Assembly: GCF_963668165.1 (NCBI RefSeq)
Contig: NZ_OY764212.1
Location: 806,001-870,000 of the forward strand
DNA: 64,000 nt
Source: Marispirochaeta sp.
GTDB taxonomy: Bacteria; Spirochaetota; Spirochaetia; JC444; Marispirochaetaceae
Direction of reading: 5' to 3'
In this document: positions 43,301 to 52,700 of the stretch, in pieces
How positions within the stretch are numbered: the stretch's first letter is position 1
Layout: every line of letters begins with the position of its first letter
Notes under the pieces: model-generated
The model's database searches: none
The model's input: only the letters and a program-made list of their open reading frames with translations
What the model was told of the DNA's origin: nothing
Translations under genes and position numbers: made by a program

Positions 43301-45035
43301 GGTCCGTGCTGATCTTGTTCTCTGTTATGCTCCGCCGGTACGCATCCCCGGCATGCTCGTAGGCGTAGTGTACTGCCGGGATGCTCTCATCGTAGGGGGT
43401 GTAGACGGCAGTCAGCCGTCCGTAGCGGTCGTATTCGCTCCTTTCGGTCAGGCCGTTGGCATCGGTGCGTTCGGTCATTACTCCCAGAGTATAATCCCAG
43501 GCCATTTCCGTTGTATACCCGGCTATGTCGGCTCCGGAGGTTTCGATCTGTTCCACAAACTGATCAAGGGTATCGTCGTAGGTGTAGAGGACAGTGGTTC
43601 CCAGGGGATCGACAATACTCCTTACAAGGCCGTTGTCGGTCCAGGTGAGGGCCGTTGTAAAGGAGGTATCCTCGTCTTCCCAGGTCGTAAGGCTTACCAG
43701 GTGTCCTGTGTCATCGTAGCTTCCCTCACGGTGCCGCAGGGTATTTCCGCTCTCTCCTCCGCTTTTTACGACAAGCCCGGTCGGAAGGCCCACGCAGTAG
43801 CGATCCTGGGTCAGTACGGTACTCCTGTCGTAGTCAATCGAGAGCCGGAGGGTATCCTCATCGCTGCCGCTTTCGGTGGTCTCTCTCATGCTGCGGACAA
43901 GCCCGTACTCGTCGTAGGTGTAGTTCTTGGTAATCGTTGAGCCCTCATAGGGGCCGCTTGTCTTTTCCCATTGCGTCGTCCGTTCCTCTGTCAGTTGCGG
44001 GAACACCGAGCCGACCTGCAGGTTTTTCTCGTAGACCGTCCCCCGGCCGACATGCTTCGTCGCGTAGTATACCGGGACAGAGTCGTAGCTGCGTTCGGTA
44101 CGGCGGTACACAAAGCCGGATTCGTCCAGTACTTCCTGCTCCAGCATCAGGCCCCGATGGGCGTAATCTGTTGTGTCGTACAGGGTCACTGTTTTCTGCA
44201 GGTCCCCCACGTCTCCCCGTGTTTTCGTTACCCTTCCGTAGCCCAGAAACTGGCGGTCCCAGCGGTCGTACTTTCCATGGTCGTAGGAGTATTCCGTCCT
44301 GTAGGCGTGCTCGCCGCAGGCCGTCTCGTCGCCCTCCCGGCCGTCGTTCCAGCTTACCGAACTCAGGAGCCAGCGGTGATTCGGCTGGCTGACTGTGTGT
44401 CCGGATGCTGTATACTCAAGGTCGCAGGCTCCGCCCTGGGGCAGCTGTACACTTTTCAGCAGTCCCGCCTTTCCGGCCAGGTTCGGTTTTACCCGCAGAA
44501 ATGCGTCTCCGGGATACTTCATTATGTGGTCCGGAAGGCCGTCTCCGGTAACATCGCGCATCATTACCCGGCCGCTGGTCGTCGCGTAGGAACCGTTCAT
44601 TCCCGGGTTTATCGTCAGACTCAGCAGGGTAAAGCGGTAGGATGTTGAAAGATTAAAGCCCAGGTTCACGTTCATCCCCATCTGGTAATCCAGCACATCC
44701 TTCATGCGGAAGGGATCCACGTACTCGGACAGTTCGTTCTCTTCAGGATCAATTCCATTAACCCGTATTGCTCCCGCCGCCGAGCCGGGGAAGCTCAGGT
44801 TATTCGCTATCTGCCTCAGGTCGCTCTCCAGGTCGGCATTTAAATCCATACCGGTTCCCCATTCCGGGCGATACAGGCGGATTTCCGAGGGGCTGAAACC
44901 GCTTCCTGTGTTCACCCGTACTCGGAAGAAGCCTTCGTCGTTGTCCTTGTACCGCAGATTCGCACGGATGTAAGAACGGGTCGTATCGACCCGGATTTGC
45001 GCGGATTTTTTATTTTCCGGCGGCATCCCGACCAC
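40317..45035 (-). CDS. Truncated RHS protein with alternative tip (RHS2)
   Basis: 1572 residues from GTG 45035 (ATG 45026 also possible). Residues after about 28 repeat the C-terminal half of the large RHS protein: YD repeats, then the core HPDHLGSAHCITDPQGNPYE, GLYYYGARYMDPKTSRW, DPTGAYA. After the core (about residue 1363) a tip of about 208 residues differs completely, with a hydrophobic stretch (MDILTFVPAAAASKA) and an unassigned end. There is no signal peptide. The first 28 residues come from repeat DNA, not from an RHS gene. It is probably not exported by itself and acts as a tip reservoir for recombination. Confidence 0.85.
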   Translation of the reverse strand: MVGMPPENKKSAQIRVDTTRSYIRANLRYKDNDEGFFRVRVNTGSGFSPSEIRLYRPEWGTGMDLNADLESDLRQIANNLSFPGSAAGAIRVNGIDPEENELSEYVDPFRMKDVLDYQMGMNVNLGFNLSTSYRFTLLSLTINPGMNGSYATTSGRVMMRDVTGDGLPDHIMKYPGDAFLRVKPNLAGKAGLLKSVQLPQGGACDLEYTASGHTVSQPNHRWLLSSVSWNDGREGDETACGEHAYRTEYSYDHGKYDRWDRQFLGYGRVTKTRGDVGDLQKTVTLYDTTDYAHRGLMLEQEVLDESGFVYRRTERSYDSVPVYYATKHVGRGTVYEKNLQVGSVFPQLTEERTTQWEKTSGPYEGSTITKNYTYDEYGLVRSMRETTESGSDEDTLRLSIDYDRSTVLTQDRYCVGLPTGLVVKSGGESGNTLRHREGSYDDTGHLVSLTTWEDEDTSFTTALTWTDNGLVRSIVDPLGTTVLYTYDDTLDQFVEQIETSGADIAGYTTEMAWDYTLGVMTERTDANGLTERSEYDRYGRLTAVYTPYDESIPAVHYAYEHAGDAYRRSITENKISTDPENEETLRTIIAIDGLGRTIYSAKSGVMTDENGTGETGWNVSGAVRYDKKGRSIEEGQPGFSIGPDDPDPSIMQNGTVTDYDILDRPVRVELPDGSVMTTEYSIEEGLPRTISTDPEGRVTETLSDQRGRVVELRKKYQSTLLMKSAYSYDVLGQLCEAVIRDENVSGSPEYRTEYEYDLRGLQTTLESADTGRTTLSYDEAGRLVKKVSAVLRETGGAVNYEYDGLGRLIHIRYPDPAMDVSYRYGTAAAAAEYGAGRLVSRSDESGSIDYEYGKMGEVIAENRTLRRLDPLSTTREARIEYQSNYLGQMESVRYPDGEEIRYDYDEGGQVIHVEGVRPNGSTTVFVERIGYDEFGQRTYLEYGNGDVTRYTYDPERRWLSTLSTENQWGRNLQNLSYSFDDVGNIEERTDASGRYSSTQSYSYDGLYQLVSAEGTYVNKPSGHTSWTDRYSQSFSYDGLGNILKKTSTETRVPSASVRPLNYELNYEYDENRPHRATKIGELYYSYDANGNVTRESTLPEGQSSAHEAPNLSTIGDVRRADQAFGFINEVESGSENEYIRSFSWDAENRLKSVLTSNGKSVKYLYDADGKRTTKYAGDGSYTEGISGETLYFNEWWTETADSGSFRRAKHIYVGKERIVTRLSNPSTGGTPYEDVNTYYYHPDHLGSAHCITDPQGNPYERIEYTPYGEMWIEIQEDEATASYNYIPFRFTAKEWDEETGLYYYGARYMDPKTSRWMSGDPAGYQLMNPMGQDEKPRQGYSIVEATNWYSYVSNNPVKYVDPTGAYAIWGFIDRIDGSISYSIGTHYGSKNPGLNYLLDGLSNLLPFHQQRQRIAFAVDNLDSNYNERLARWKAYDTRIGRTNGASLAMDILTFVPAAAASKAFSTALTLAGLAMNSSPALSSVTSDRKTDRNMHIFLSSFRTGVLRNCGSDKEAIARTSAFAIGANAFFEHNLEEKGISFNSWGRSLRNILNGRGDEQFQSVMQGIIDGEY
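43568..44954. repeat. Near-identical RHS duplication, copy 2
   Basis: As far as I compared, 1.39 kb is identical to 49871-51257 (offset 6303). The similarity continues leftward to about 40935 (versus 47225) with scattered differences and fades at the core/tip junction. Confidence 0.9.
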
Positions 45036-45133
45036 TAAATTGACGGTAAAACACGCTTCTTAGGATTCACTACAACGACAATTTCGTGGTCGGAACGGGC
45101 TTTCCGGGGCTCCGCTATCGCTCCGGCCTCCTC

Positions 45134-45173
45134 CCCCGCTACTATTTTTTCCCGGTCAAAAATAGTAGCGGGG
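45134..45173. terminator. Perfect 16-bp hairpin
   Basis: CCCCGCTACTATTTTT (45134-45149) pairs with AAAAATAGTAGCGGGG (45158-45173) around an 8-base loop. It lies between RHS2 and the GxxExxY gene and could stop transcription in either direction or be part of the repeat element. Confidence 0.6.
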
Positions 45174-45469
45174 TGCGGGGTCCGCCTTCGGCGCCCCTGC
45201 AATCCCTTGCCGAATGTGTCATTAAAAACCGTTTTGCATTTTTAAATCAGCTAATCTGCTAACAAAAAATACCTGCGCACGGCAGTGTTCCTTAGAATCC
45301 GTGCGAATCAGGAAGAAATCTGCGCGAATCTGCGGTATGCGGTTCTCTCCTGGCTTTTTCCATTGTACTTCCCGCTCCTCGGTGTCAAGAACTTCAGCAA
45401 GTCGCTTCGCGATTCTTGACACCTCCTCGCTTACGAAGGTGCAGAAGAAAAAACCAGGAGGTTTTCACT

Positions 45470-45859
45470 ATGTCAACTTTTATTCACAAGGAACTGTCAA
45501 ACAAGGTTTTAGGGGCTGCGTTCAAGGTGCACTCCGCGTTGGGCGAAGGCTTGCTCGAAAAAGTCTATCAGCGGGCATACGTGCTGGAGCTCCAGGGCCA
45601 GGGGCTTTCCGTAGTACAGCAGGCGGCCTTCCCGGTCTTTTATCGCGGGCAGTCCGTCGGTACCTTCCGGGCCGATATGGTTGTAAACAATGCTATCCTC
45701 ATCGAGCTTAAAGCTGTCTCCCAGGTTACTTCCGGTATGGAATCGCAGCTCTACAACTACCTCAAGCTCTCAAGCTTGCAGGTCGGGTATCTGTTCAACT
45801 TCAATGCACCGTCACTTTATTACAAGCGGCTGGTTAATACCCGGGGCCAGCCCCGTTAA
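45470..45859 (+). CDS. GxxExxY protein (PD-(D/E)XK-like nuclease fold)
   Basis: 129 residues. The name motif is visible as GLLEKVY, followed by a restriction-nuclease-like core: FRADMVVNNAILIELKA gives D and ExK, and SQLYNYLKLS with GYLFNFN follows. The biochemical role of the family is not established. AGGAGG lies 8 bases before ATG 45470. An in-frame start at 45416 would include the repeat-derived leader. It is flanked by the AATCTGCG repeats on both sides and convergent with the RHS1 operon. Confidence 0.85.
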   Translation: MSTFIHKELSNKVLGAAFKVHSALGEGLLEKVYQRAYVLELQGQGLSVVQQAAFPVFYRGQSVGTFRADMVVNNAILIELKAVSQVTSGMESQLYNYLKLSSLQVGYLFNFNAPSLYYKRLVNTRGQPR

Positions 45860-45923
45860 AGGGGTACTCTTCTATAATCCGCGCGAATCTGCCTGAAAAC
45901 TGCGCGAATCAGCGGTATTATGA

Positions 45924-45947
45924 AGGACGGGCCAAACGGCCCGTCCT
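45924..45947 (+). terminator. GGGCC hairpin after GxxExxY
   Basis: Perfect 10-bp stem AGGACGGGCC/GGCCCGTCCT with an AAAC loop, similar to the hairpin at 34551. The tail is only moderately T-rich. Confidence 0.6.
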
Positions 45948-45999
45948 CCTGAATTCTCTTCCTTCTCTATTAAATATCAATGAACGATTTTATTACACT

Positions 46000-46072
46000 C
46001 CACCGAATCGATCAATTGGAGCAGACGTCCCGGAAACTTTCCGGGACGCGGCTCAATTTGTTCATTCGGTGG
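46000..46072. repeat. 73-bp palindrome, intact copy
   Basis: Outer arms CCACCGAAT/ATTCGGTGG, middle arms AATTGGAGC/GCTCAATT, inner arms CGTCCCGGAA/TTCCGGGACG around ACT. It is uninterrupted, and lies between the immunity 1 gene and the GxxExxY cassette. It is the empty-site reference for intron A. Confidence 0.9.
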
Positions 46073-46251
46073 GTTATCACACAACCATGAAAACTCTTTA
46101 CCATTAGCTCACAATGAGCCAAAGGCGCTTGATCGCTGCTTTCGCGGAAGGCAGCGGCCACAGAATAGAAGGGCCCTCATCCGGGGTGCACGCACGATTG
46201 GGCAGCACGGGGGAAAAATCTGCGACCAGAGTAGAGTATGGTTTAAAGCAA

Positions 46252-46740
46252 CTACACAACAGACATATCTGTCCATTTTATAGGGAAATATAGGATACCA
46301 CCACTTTGGCGTTGAACAAATACATAAAAATCCATTATTATCCGGTTGATTATTAAAGGTTCTTTACTAGTAAACATTTCTTTTAAAAACGGTAACTGTA
46401 AATCTTTTTGTTGTAGTCTGGATGGATTGAATAAAACAACATCATCCAACTGATATTGGCAATCTGGAGCATTATCTAAAAGACAAAGATGATTAATAGT
46501 TTCTTGTCCAGAAGGCAAAGAATGATCTTGACGGTTTCTGATATCATAAACCTGAACTCCCCATTTATTTGAAGAAATATTTTCAATGATATAAACACCG
46601 CCTAAGTCGAGTAAGTTAGGAGACCTATTTGAAGAATCCATATTATAAAGTTGAGAGTAGTCACTCTTTGCCATATCAAAGTATGATTCAAACACTATCC
46701 TAACAACGTCACCAACAACATAGTCTCTCTTTTCATTCAT
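46252..46740 (-). CDS. Putative immunity protein 1
   Basis: 162 residues, no signal peptide or membrane segment. KRDYVVGDVVRIVFESYF and YQLDDVVLFNPSRLQQ suggest a small beta-barrel (SH3-like) protein, but no family is recognised. ATG overlaps the stop of the large RHS gene (ATGA), so translation is coupled. Standard polymorphic-toxin logic makes it the cognate immunity protein for tip 1. A cytoplasmic immunity protein fits an intracellularly acting toxin such as an ADP-ribosyltransferase. Confidence 0.65.
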   Translation of the reverse strand: MNEKRDYVVGDVVRIVFESYFDMAKSDYSQLYNMDSSNRSPNLLDLGGVYIIENISSNKWGVQVYDIRNRQDHSLPSGQETINHLCLLDNAPDCQYQLDDVVLFNPSRLQQKDLQLPFLKEMFTSKEPLIINRIIMDFYVFVQRQSGGILYFPIKWTDMSVV

Positions 46741-49700
46741 TCCACTGGTCTCCCTACAGGATTTGGTACCGGAATAGGTTCAACAGCGATATATTCTGTT
46801 CCGCCCCCAGGTAAAGTCTCACCAGTAATATTACTCTCAAGAGGATCGACTGGTTTTGCGGGCGTAGTCTGACCATCATCAACTTGCACCTCATAAAGAT
46901 ACAATTGTTGACTCGGTGCAACATTCGGTAAAGCTAGTTTTTCACGAGCCTCATCTGAACTCATATTTGGATTGTCTGTTAAGAACGTTCCTGGAGGCAT
47001 TACTCCTCCACGCCAGTTTGGGCTTACAGAATAATGATATAAAGTCTTGCTATTTATAGTTCTTTCACGTGTTTTTGTCTCAGCTCTCGTGGCAGTATTT
47101 ACTCCAGATTTCACTATTTGAGATAAAAGATATAATTCAACAGCAACCCCAACTCCATAAATAATATCACCAGCAGGGATAGGACCATCAATACCTGCTA
47201 ACCACCACATTGTAGCAGCCCATTCTCCGGTTTCACCCGTCGGATCCATATACTTCACCGGATTATTACTTACATACGAATACCAATTGGTGGTCTCTAC
47301 AATTGAGTAGTCTTGCTTAACCCGTAATCCTCCTTCCCCATCAGGTCCCATCGGATTCAACAACTGATACCCCGCAGGATCCCCGCTCATCCACCTGCTC
47401 GTCTTCGGATCCAGATACCTCGCCCCGTAATAGTAGAGCCCGGTCTCCTCGTCCCACTCCTTTGCGGTGAATCGAAAAGGTATGTAGTTGTAACTTGCTG
47501 TTGCCTCGTCCTCCTGTATCTCGATCCACATCTCACCGTAGGGGGTGTACTCTATCCTCTCGTAGGGATTTCCTTGAGGGTCGGTGATGCAGTGGGCGCT
47601 TCCCAAATGATCAGGGTGGTAGTAGTAGGTGTTTACATCCTCATAGGGAGTCCCTCCGGTTGAAGGGTTGCTTAAGCGGGTTACAATTCTTTCTTTTCCC
47701 ACGTAGATGTGCTTGGCCCGCCGGAAGCTTCCTGAGTCCGCGGTTTCGGTCCACCATTCGTTAAAGTAGAGGGTTTCGCCGCTTATGCCTTCGGTGTAGG
47801 AGCCGTCTCCTGCATACTTGGTGGTGCGCTTGCCGTCGGCGTCGTAGAGGTACTTCACGCTCTTTCCGTTGGATGTAAGGACGCTCTTTAAACGGTTCTC
47901 CGCGTCCCAGCTGAAGCTGCGGATGTACTCGTTTTCGCATCCGCTTTCCACCTCGTTGATAAAGCCGAAGGCCTGGTCGGCCCGGCGGACATCCCCGATG
48001 GTGCTCAGGTTCGGGGCTTCATAGGCGGAGGACTGGCCTTCAGGGAGGGTTGATTCACGGGTTACGTTTCCGTTGGCGTCGTAGCTGTAGTAGAGCTCCC
48101 CGATCTTCCGTGCCAGGTGCGGCCGTTGTTCATCATATTCATAGTCCAGCTCGTAATTCAGGGGCCGGACCGAGGCCGAGGGGACTCTGGTTTCGCTGCT
48201 GGTCTTCTTCAAGATATTCCCCAGGCCGTCGTAGCTAAAGCTCTGGCTGTAGCGGTCACTCCAGCTGGTGTGGCCGGCGGGTTTGTTCACGTAGGTCCCG
48301 CCGGCGGTCTCAAGCTGATAGAGCCCGTCGTAGCTGTAGCTCTGGGTGCTTGAGTACCGGCCGCTTGCGTCTGTCCGCTCTTCAATGTTTCCCACATCGT
48401 CAAAGCTGTAGCTCAGGTTCTGCAGGTTCCGTCCCCACTGGTTCTCTGTGCTTAATGCGCTGAGCCAGCGGCGTTCGGGGTCGTAGGTATAACGGGTCAC
48501 ATCCCCGTTGCCGTACTCAAGATAGGTCCGCTGGCCGAACTCGTCGTAACCGATTCTTTCGACGAATACGGTCGTGCTTCCGTTTGGCCGTACGCCTTCA
48601 ACATGAATCACCTGCCCGCCTTCGTCATAGTCGTAGCGGATCTCCTCTCCGTCAGGATACCTCACGCTCTCCATCTGGCCCAGGTAGTTCGACTGGTACT
48701 CGATGCGGGCCTCCCGGGTGGTCGAGAGGGGGTCAAGACGCCTCAGGGTCCTGGTCTCGGCGACTACCTCTCCCATCTTTCCGTACTCGTAGTCGATGCT
48801 CCCGGATTCGTCGCTTCTGCTCACCAGCCGGCCTGCTCCGTACTCGGCGGCCGCGGCGGCCGTTCCGTACTGATAACTCACATCCATACCGGGGTCGGGG
48901 TAGCTGATGTGTACCAGTCGTCCCAGGCCGTCGTACTCGTAGTTGACAGCACCGCCTGTTTCCCGCAGTACGGCGCTCACCTTCTTTACAAGACGTCCTG
49001 CCTCGTCGTAGCTCAAGGTCGTGCGTCCGGTGTCAGCCGACTCCAGGGTGGTCTGAAGGCCCCGCAGGTCATACTCGTATTCCGTTCTGTACTCAGGTGA
49101 TCCGCTTACATTTTCATCCCGTATCACCGCTTCGCACAGCTGCCCCAGCACATCGTAGCTGTAGGCGCTCTTCATGAGCAGGGCGGACTGGTACTTCTTC
49201 CGCAGTTCAACGATACGTCCACGCTGGTCGCTCAGGGTTTCGCTTACCCGCCCCTCCGGGTCCGTGCTTATGGTACGGGGCAGGCCTTCTTCTATGCCGT
49301 ACTCAGTGGTCATTACCGAGCCGTCCGGCAGTTCCACCCGTACGGGCCTGTCCAGGATGTCGTAGTCCGTCACCGTCCCGTTCCGCATGTTTGTGGGGAC
49401 AGGGTCATCAGGGCCGGGACTGAACCCGGGCTGCCCCTCTTCGATAGTCCGTCCTTTCCCGTCGTAGCGGACTGCTCCGCTTACGTTCCAGCCTGTTTCG
49501 CCGCTTCCGTTCTCATCGGTCATCACACCGCTCTTTGCGCTGTAGATCGTACGGCCAAGGCCGTCGATTGCGATAATGGTCCGGATGGTCTCCTCGTTTT
49601 CAGGGTCCGTGCTGATCTTGTTCTCTGTTATGCTCCGCCGGTACGCATCTCCGGCATGCTCGTAGGCGTAGCGCACTGCCGGGATGCTCTCGTCGTAGGG

Positions 49701-52700
49701 GGTGTAGACGGCGATCAGCCGTCCGTAGCTGTCGTATTCGCTCCTTTCGGTCAGGCCGTTGGCATCAGTGCGTTCGGTCATTACTCCCAGAGTATAATCC
49801 CAGGCCATTTCCGTTGTATACCCGGCTATGTCGGCTCCGGAGGTTTCGATCTGTTCGACAAACTGCAGCAGGGTATCGTCGTAGGTGTAGAGGACAGTGG
49901 TTCCCAGGGGATCGACAATACTCCTTACAAGGCCGTTGTCGGTCCAGGTGAGGGCCGTTGTAAAGGAGGTATCCTCGTCTTCCCAGGTCGTAAGGCTTAC
50001 CAGGTGTCCTGTGTCATCGTAGCTTCCCTCACGGTGCCGCAGGGTATTTCCGCTCTCTCCTCCGCTTTTTACGACAAGCCCGGTCGGAAGGCCCACGCAG
50101 TAGCGATCCTGGGTCAGTACGGTACTCCTGTCGTAGTCAATCGAGAGCCGGAGGGTATCCTCATCGCTGCCGCTTTCGGTGGTCTCTCTCATGCTGCGGA
50201 CAAGCCCGTACTCGTCGTAGGTGTAGTTCTTGGTAATCGTTGAGCCCTCATAGGGGCCGCTTGTCTTTTCCCATTGCGTCGTCCGTTCCTCTGTCAGTTG
50301 CGGGAACACCGAGCCGACCTGCAGGTTTTTCTCGTAGACCGTCCCCCGGCCGACATGCTTCGTCGCGTAGTATACCGGGACAGAGTCGTAGCTGCGTTCG
50401 GTACGGCGGTACACAAAGCCGGATTCGTCCAGTACTTCCTGCTCCAGCATCAGGCCCCGATGGGCGTAATCTGTTGTGTCGTACAGGGTCACTGTTTTCT
50501 GCAGGTCCCCCACGTCTCCCCGTGTTTTCGTTACCCTTCCGTAGCCCAGAAACTGGCGGTCCCAGCGGTCGTACTTTCCATGGTCGTAGGAGTATTCCGT
50601 CCTGTAGGCGTGCTCGCCGCAGGCCGTCTCGTCGCCCTCCCGGCCGTCGTTCCAGCTTACCGAACTCAGGAGCCAGCGGTGATTCGGCTGGCTGACTGTG
50701 TGTCCGGATGCTGTATACTCAAGGTCGCAGGCTCCGCCCTGGGGCAGCTGTACACTTTTCAGCAGTCCCGCCTTTCCGGCCAGGTTCGGTTTTACCCGCA
50801 GAAATGCGTCTCCGGGATACTTCATTATGTGGTCCGGAAGGCCGTCTCCGGTAACATCGCGCATCATTACCCGGCCGCTGGTCGTCGCGTAGGAACCGTT
50901 CATTCCCGGGTTTATCGTCAGACTCAGCAGGGTAAAGCGGTAGGATGTTGAAAGATTAAAGCCCAGGTTCACGTTCATCCCCATCTGGTAATCCAGCACA
51001 TCCTTCATGCGGAAGGGATCCACGTACTCGGACAGTTCGTTCTCTTCAGGATCAATTCCATTAACCCGTATTGCTCCCGCCGCCGAGCCGGGGAAGCTCA
51101 GGTTATTCGCTATCTGCCTCAGGTCGCTCTCCAGGTCGGCATTTAAATCCATACCGGTTCCCCATTCCGGGCGATACAGGCGGATTTCCGAGGGGCTGAA
51201 ACCGCTTCCTGTGTTCACCCGTACTCGGAAGAAGCCTTCGTCGTTGTCCTTGACCACATAATCGGGTAAGCCGTCCCCGTTTATATCCATCAGACGCCCG
51301 TTTACCTTTGTCGTCGAACCGCCGTAGCTGAACGAAGATCCGAGCGTCGCCGAGGCCGCTCCGACATCCACTCCGCCCGACAGGGAAAAGGTTCCGCCGA
51401 AGGACCCGGTATGGGAGTAGGATATCCCCTGGGTCTCCCCTGACAAGATACTCCCCGCGCTGGCGGCAACCTTTTTCGTTATGGCCGGTCCGGAGAAATC
51501 GGCGGTGCCGACAAAGGTCCCGCCGGCATTCAGGTAAGCGTTCAGATCCGATGATCCGGTCACCTGGTCCGGCAGACCGTCGCCGTTTATATCCAGGAGT
51601 CCCATGTTCTGGATGCTTTCGGCGGCGGAAACGTTTATTCCTGCAGAACCACTGGTATGTGTTGTTCCATCCTTAACATTCGTATTGAAACTCACTGGAC
51701 GGCCTTCTTCATCAATCTCGTAGATTCCGCCGCCGGAAGAGCTTCCGATACTCGCGCCGAAGGTTAGTCCGTCATTGGAATTCCGGGTAATGTAATCTGC
51801 TATCTTGTTTCCCCGTTCTGCGGCACCAAAGCCGTACCCGGTGCCCGGCCAATAGGTAAAACTGCCGCCATTCCCCTGTTTGTCGAAGCGTACAAGGTCC
51901 GGGTAGCGGTCACCATTAATATCCATGAAGCCTTCGTACTGCTGGGTTGTTCCGCGGTTGGAGCCTCCGCTGGCTCCCATTCCGAAGGAGACACCGCCGT
52001 TTATGTCCGTAGATTTTCCACGGCTGGTACTTATAAAGGAGAGGGATTGCGAAGGACCGGTACTGCCCTCCTCGTCAAGAGTTATATTCGGAATCGTCCA
52101 GTAATAATCGCCTCCGCTGCGGGTGGGCCACATGGTTTCTCCCGTAAGGGCGACGGAAAACTGATACGGCTGATACACCGGGTTGCCATTATCATCGATA
52201 CTCGTGTCCGTAATTACATCCACCGAACCAATCCAGGTCTCGTCGCTCATGACAAGCTCCTGCCTTCCCCAGGTATGCAGATGGCTGTCTGCAACATCCT
52301 CTGCAGGCGGATTCGGATTCAGCTGCGTATAATACGGCGGGGGGGTTACTCCCGTGTTGTCCTTCGCGCTGTAATCCGGTGCGTCTCCCAGCTGATCACT
52401 GTTCCATTCATGAAATCCGCTCCATGCGCCGTAATACCAGCCGTACACCCCGCCTTCCAGATACTCCCTGGGTATATTTGTCCCGTAGAGACTCACCAGG
52501 CTCGTCTCATCATCCTCAATTTTCGTATCGACAAAATCGTACTCTTTCTCGTCTTCCTCGATTATGCTCGCAACCGAAAAATCGTAGCGGCTGTCGAAAA
52601 CATGCACATAGCCTGGAACAAGGATGGTATTCCCCTCATCGTCGAAGCGCGGCATACTGACGACCCCGCTCTCTTCCCAGCCTCCTGCGGCCTGCTCTTC

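Larger units (their letters stand above)
44949..45918. repeat. Cluster of AATCCGYGCGAATCWGCGG repeats
   Basis: Copies lie at 44949-44970 and 44993-45008 (inverted), 45296-45311, 45321-45338, 45876-45892 and 45901-45918. TGCGCGAATCTGCGGTAT and TGCGCGAATCAGCGGTAT frame the GxxExxY gene 580 bases apart. The inverted copies form the 5' end of RHS2, so the RHS duplication ends inside this repeat family. Confidence 0.75.

Noticed and set aside
42885-43940. Long frames on the plus strand opposite the RHS genes (up to 351 codons)
   Set aside because: They recur at the matching place in both RHS copies because the DNA is duplicated and GC-biased. They have no start signals or known domains.
45222-45422. 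66-codon frame on the minus strand upstream of RHS2
   Set aside because: Made of the AATCTGCG repeats and opposite the GxxExxY leader. No family or ribosome site.
46000-46072. Integron attC site
   Set aside because: The palindrome lacks the GTTRRRY/RYYYAAC core boxes and no integron integrase is in the window. Resemblance is limited to size and inverted-repeat layout.
40317-51257. RHS2 and RHS1 as one gene broken by a frameshift
   Set aside because: RHS1 is complete with its own core, tip and immunity gene. RHS2 repeats rather than continues it.
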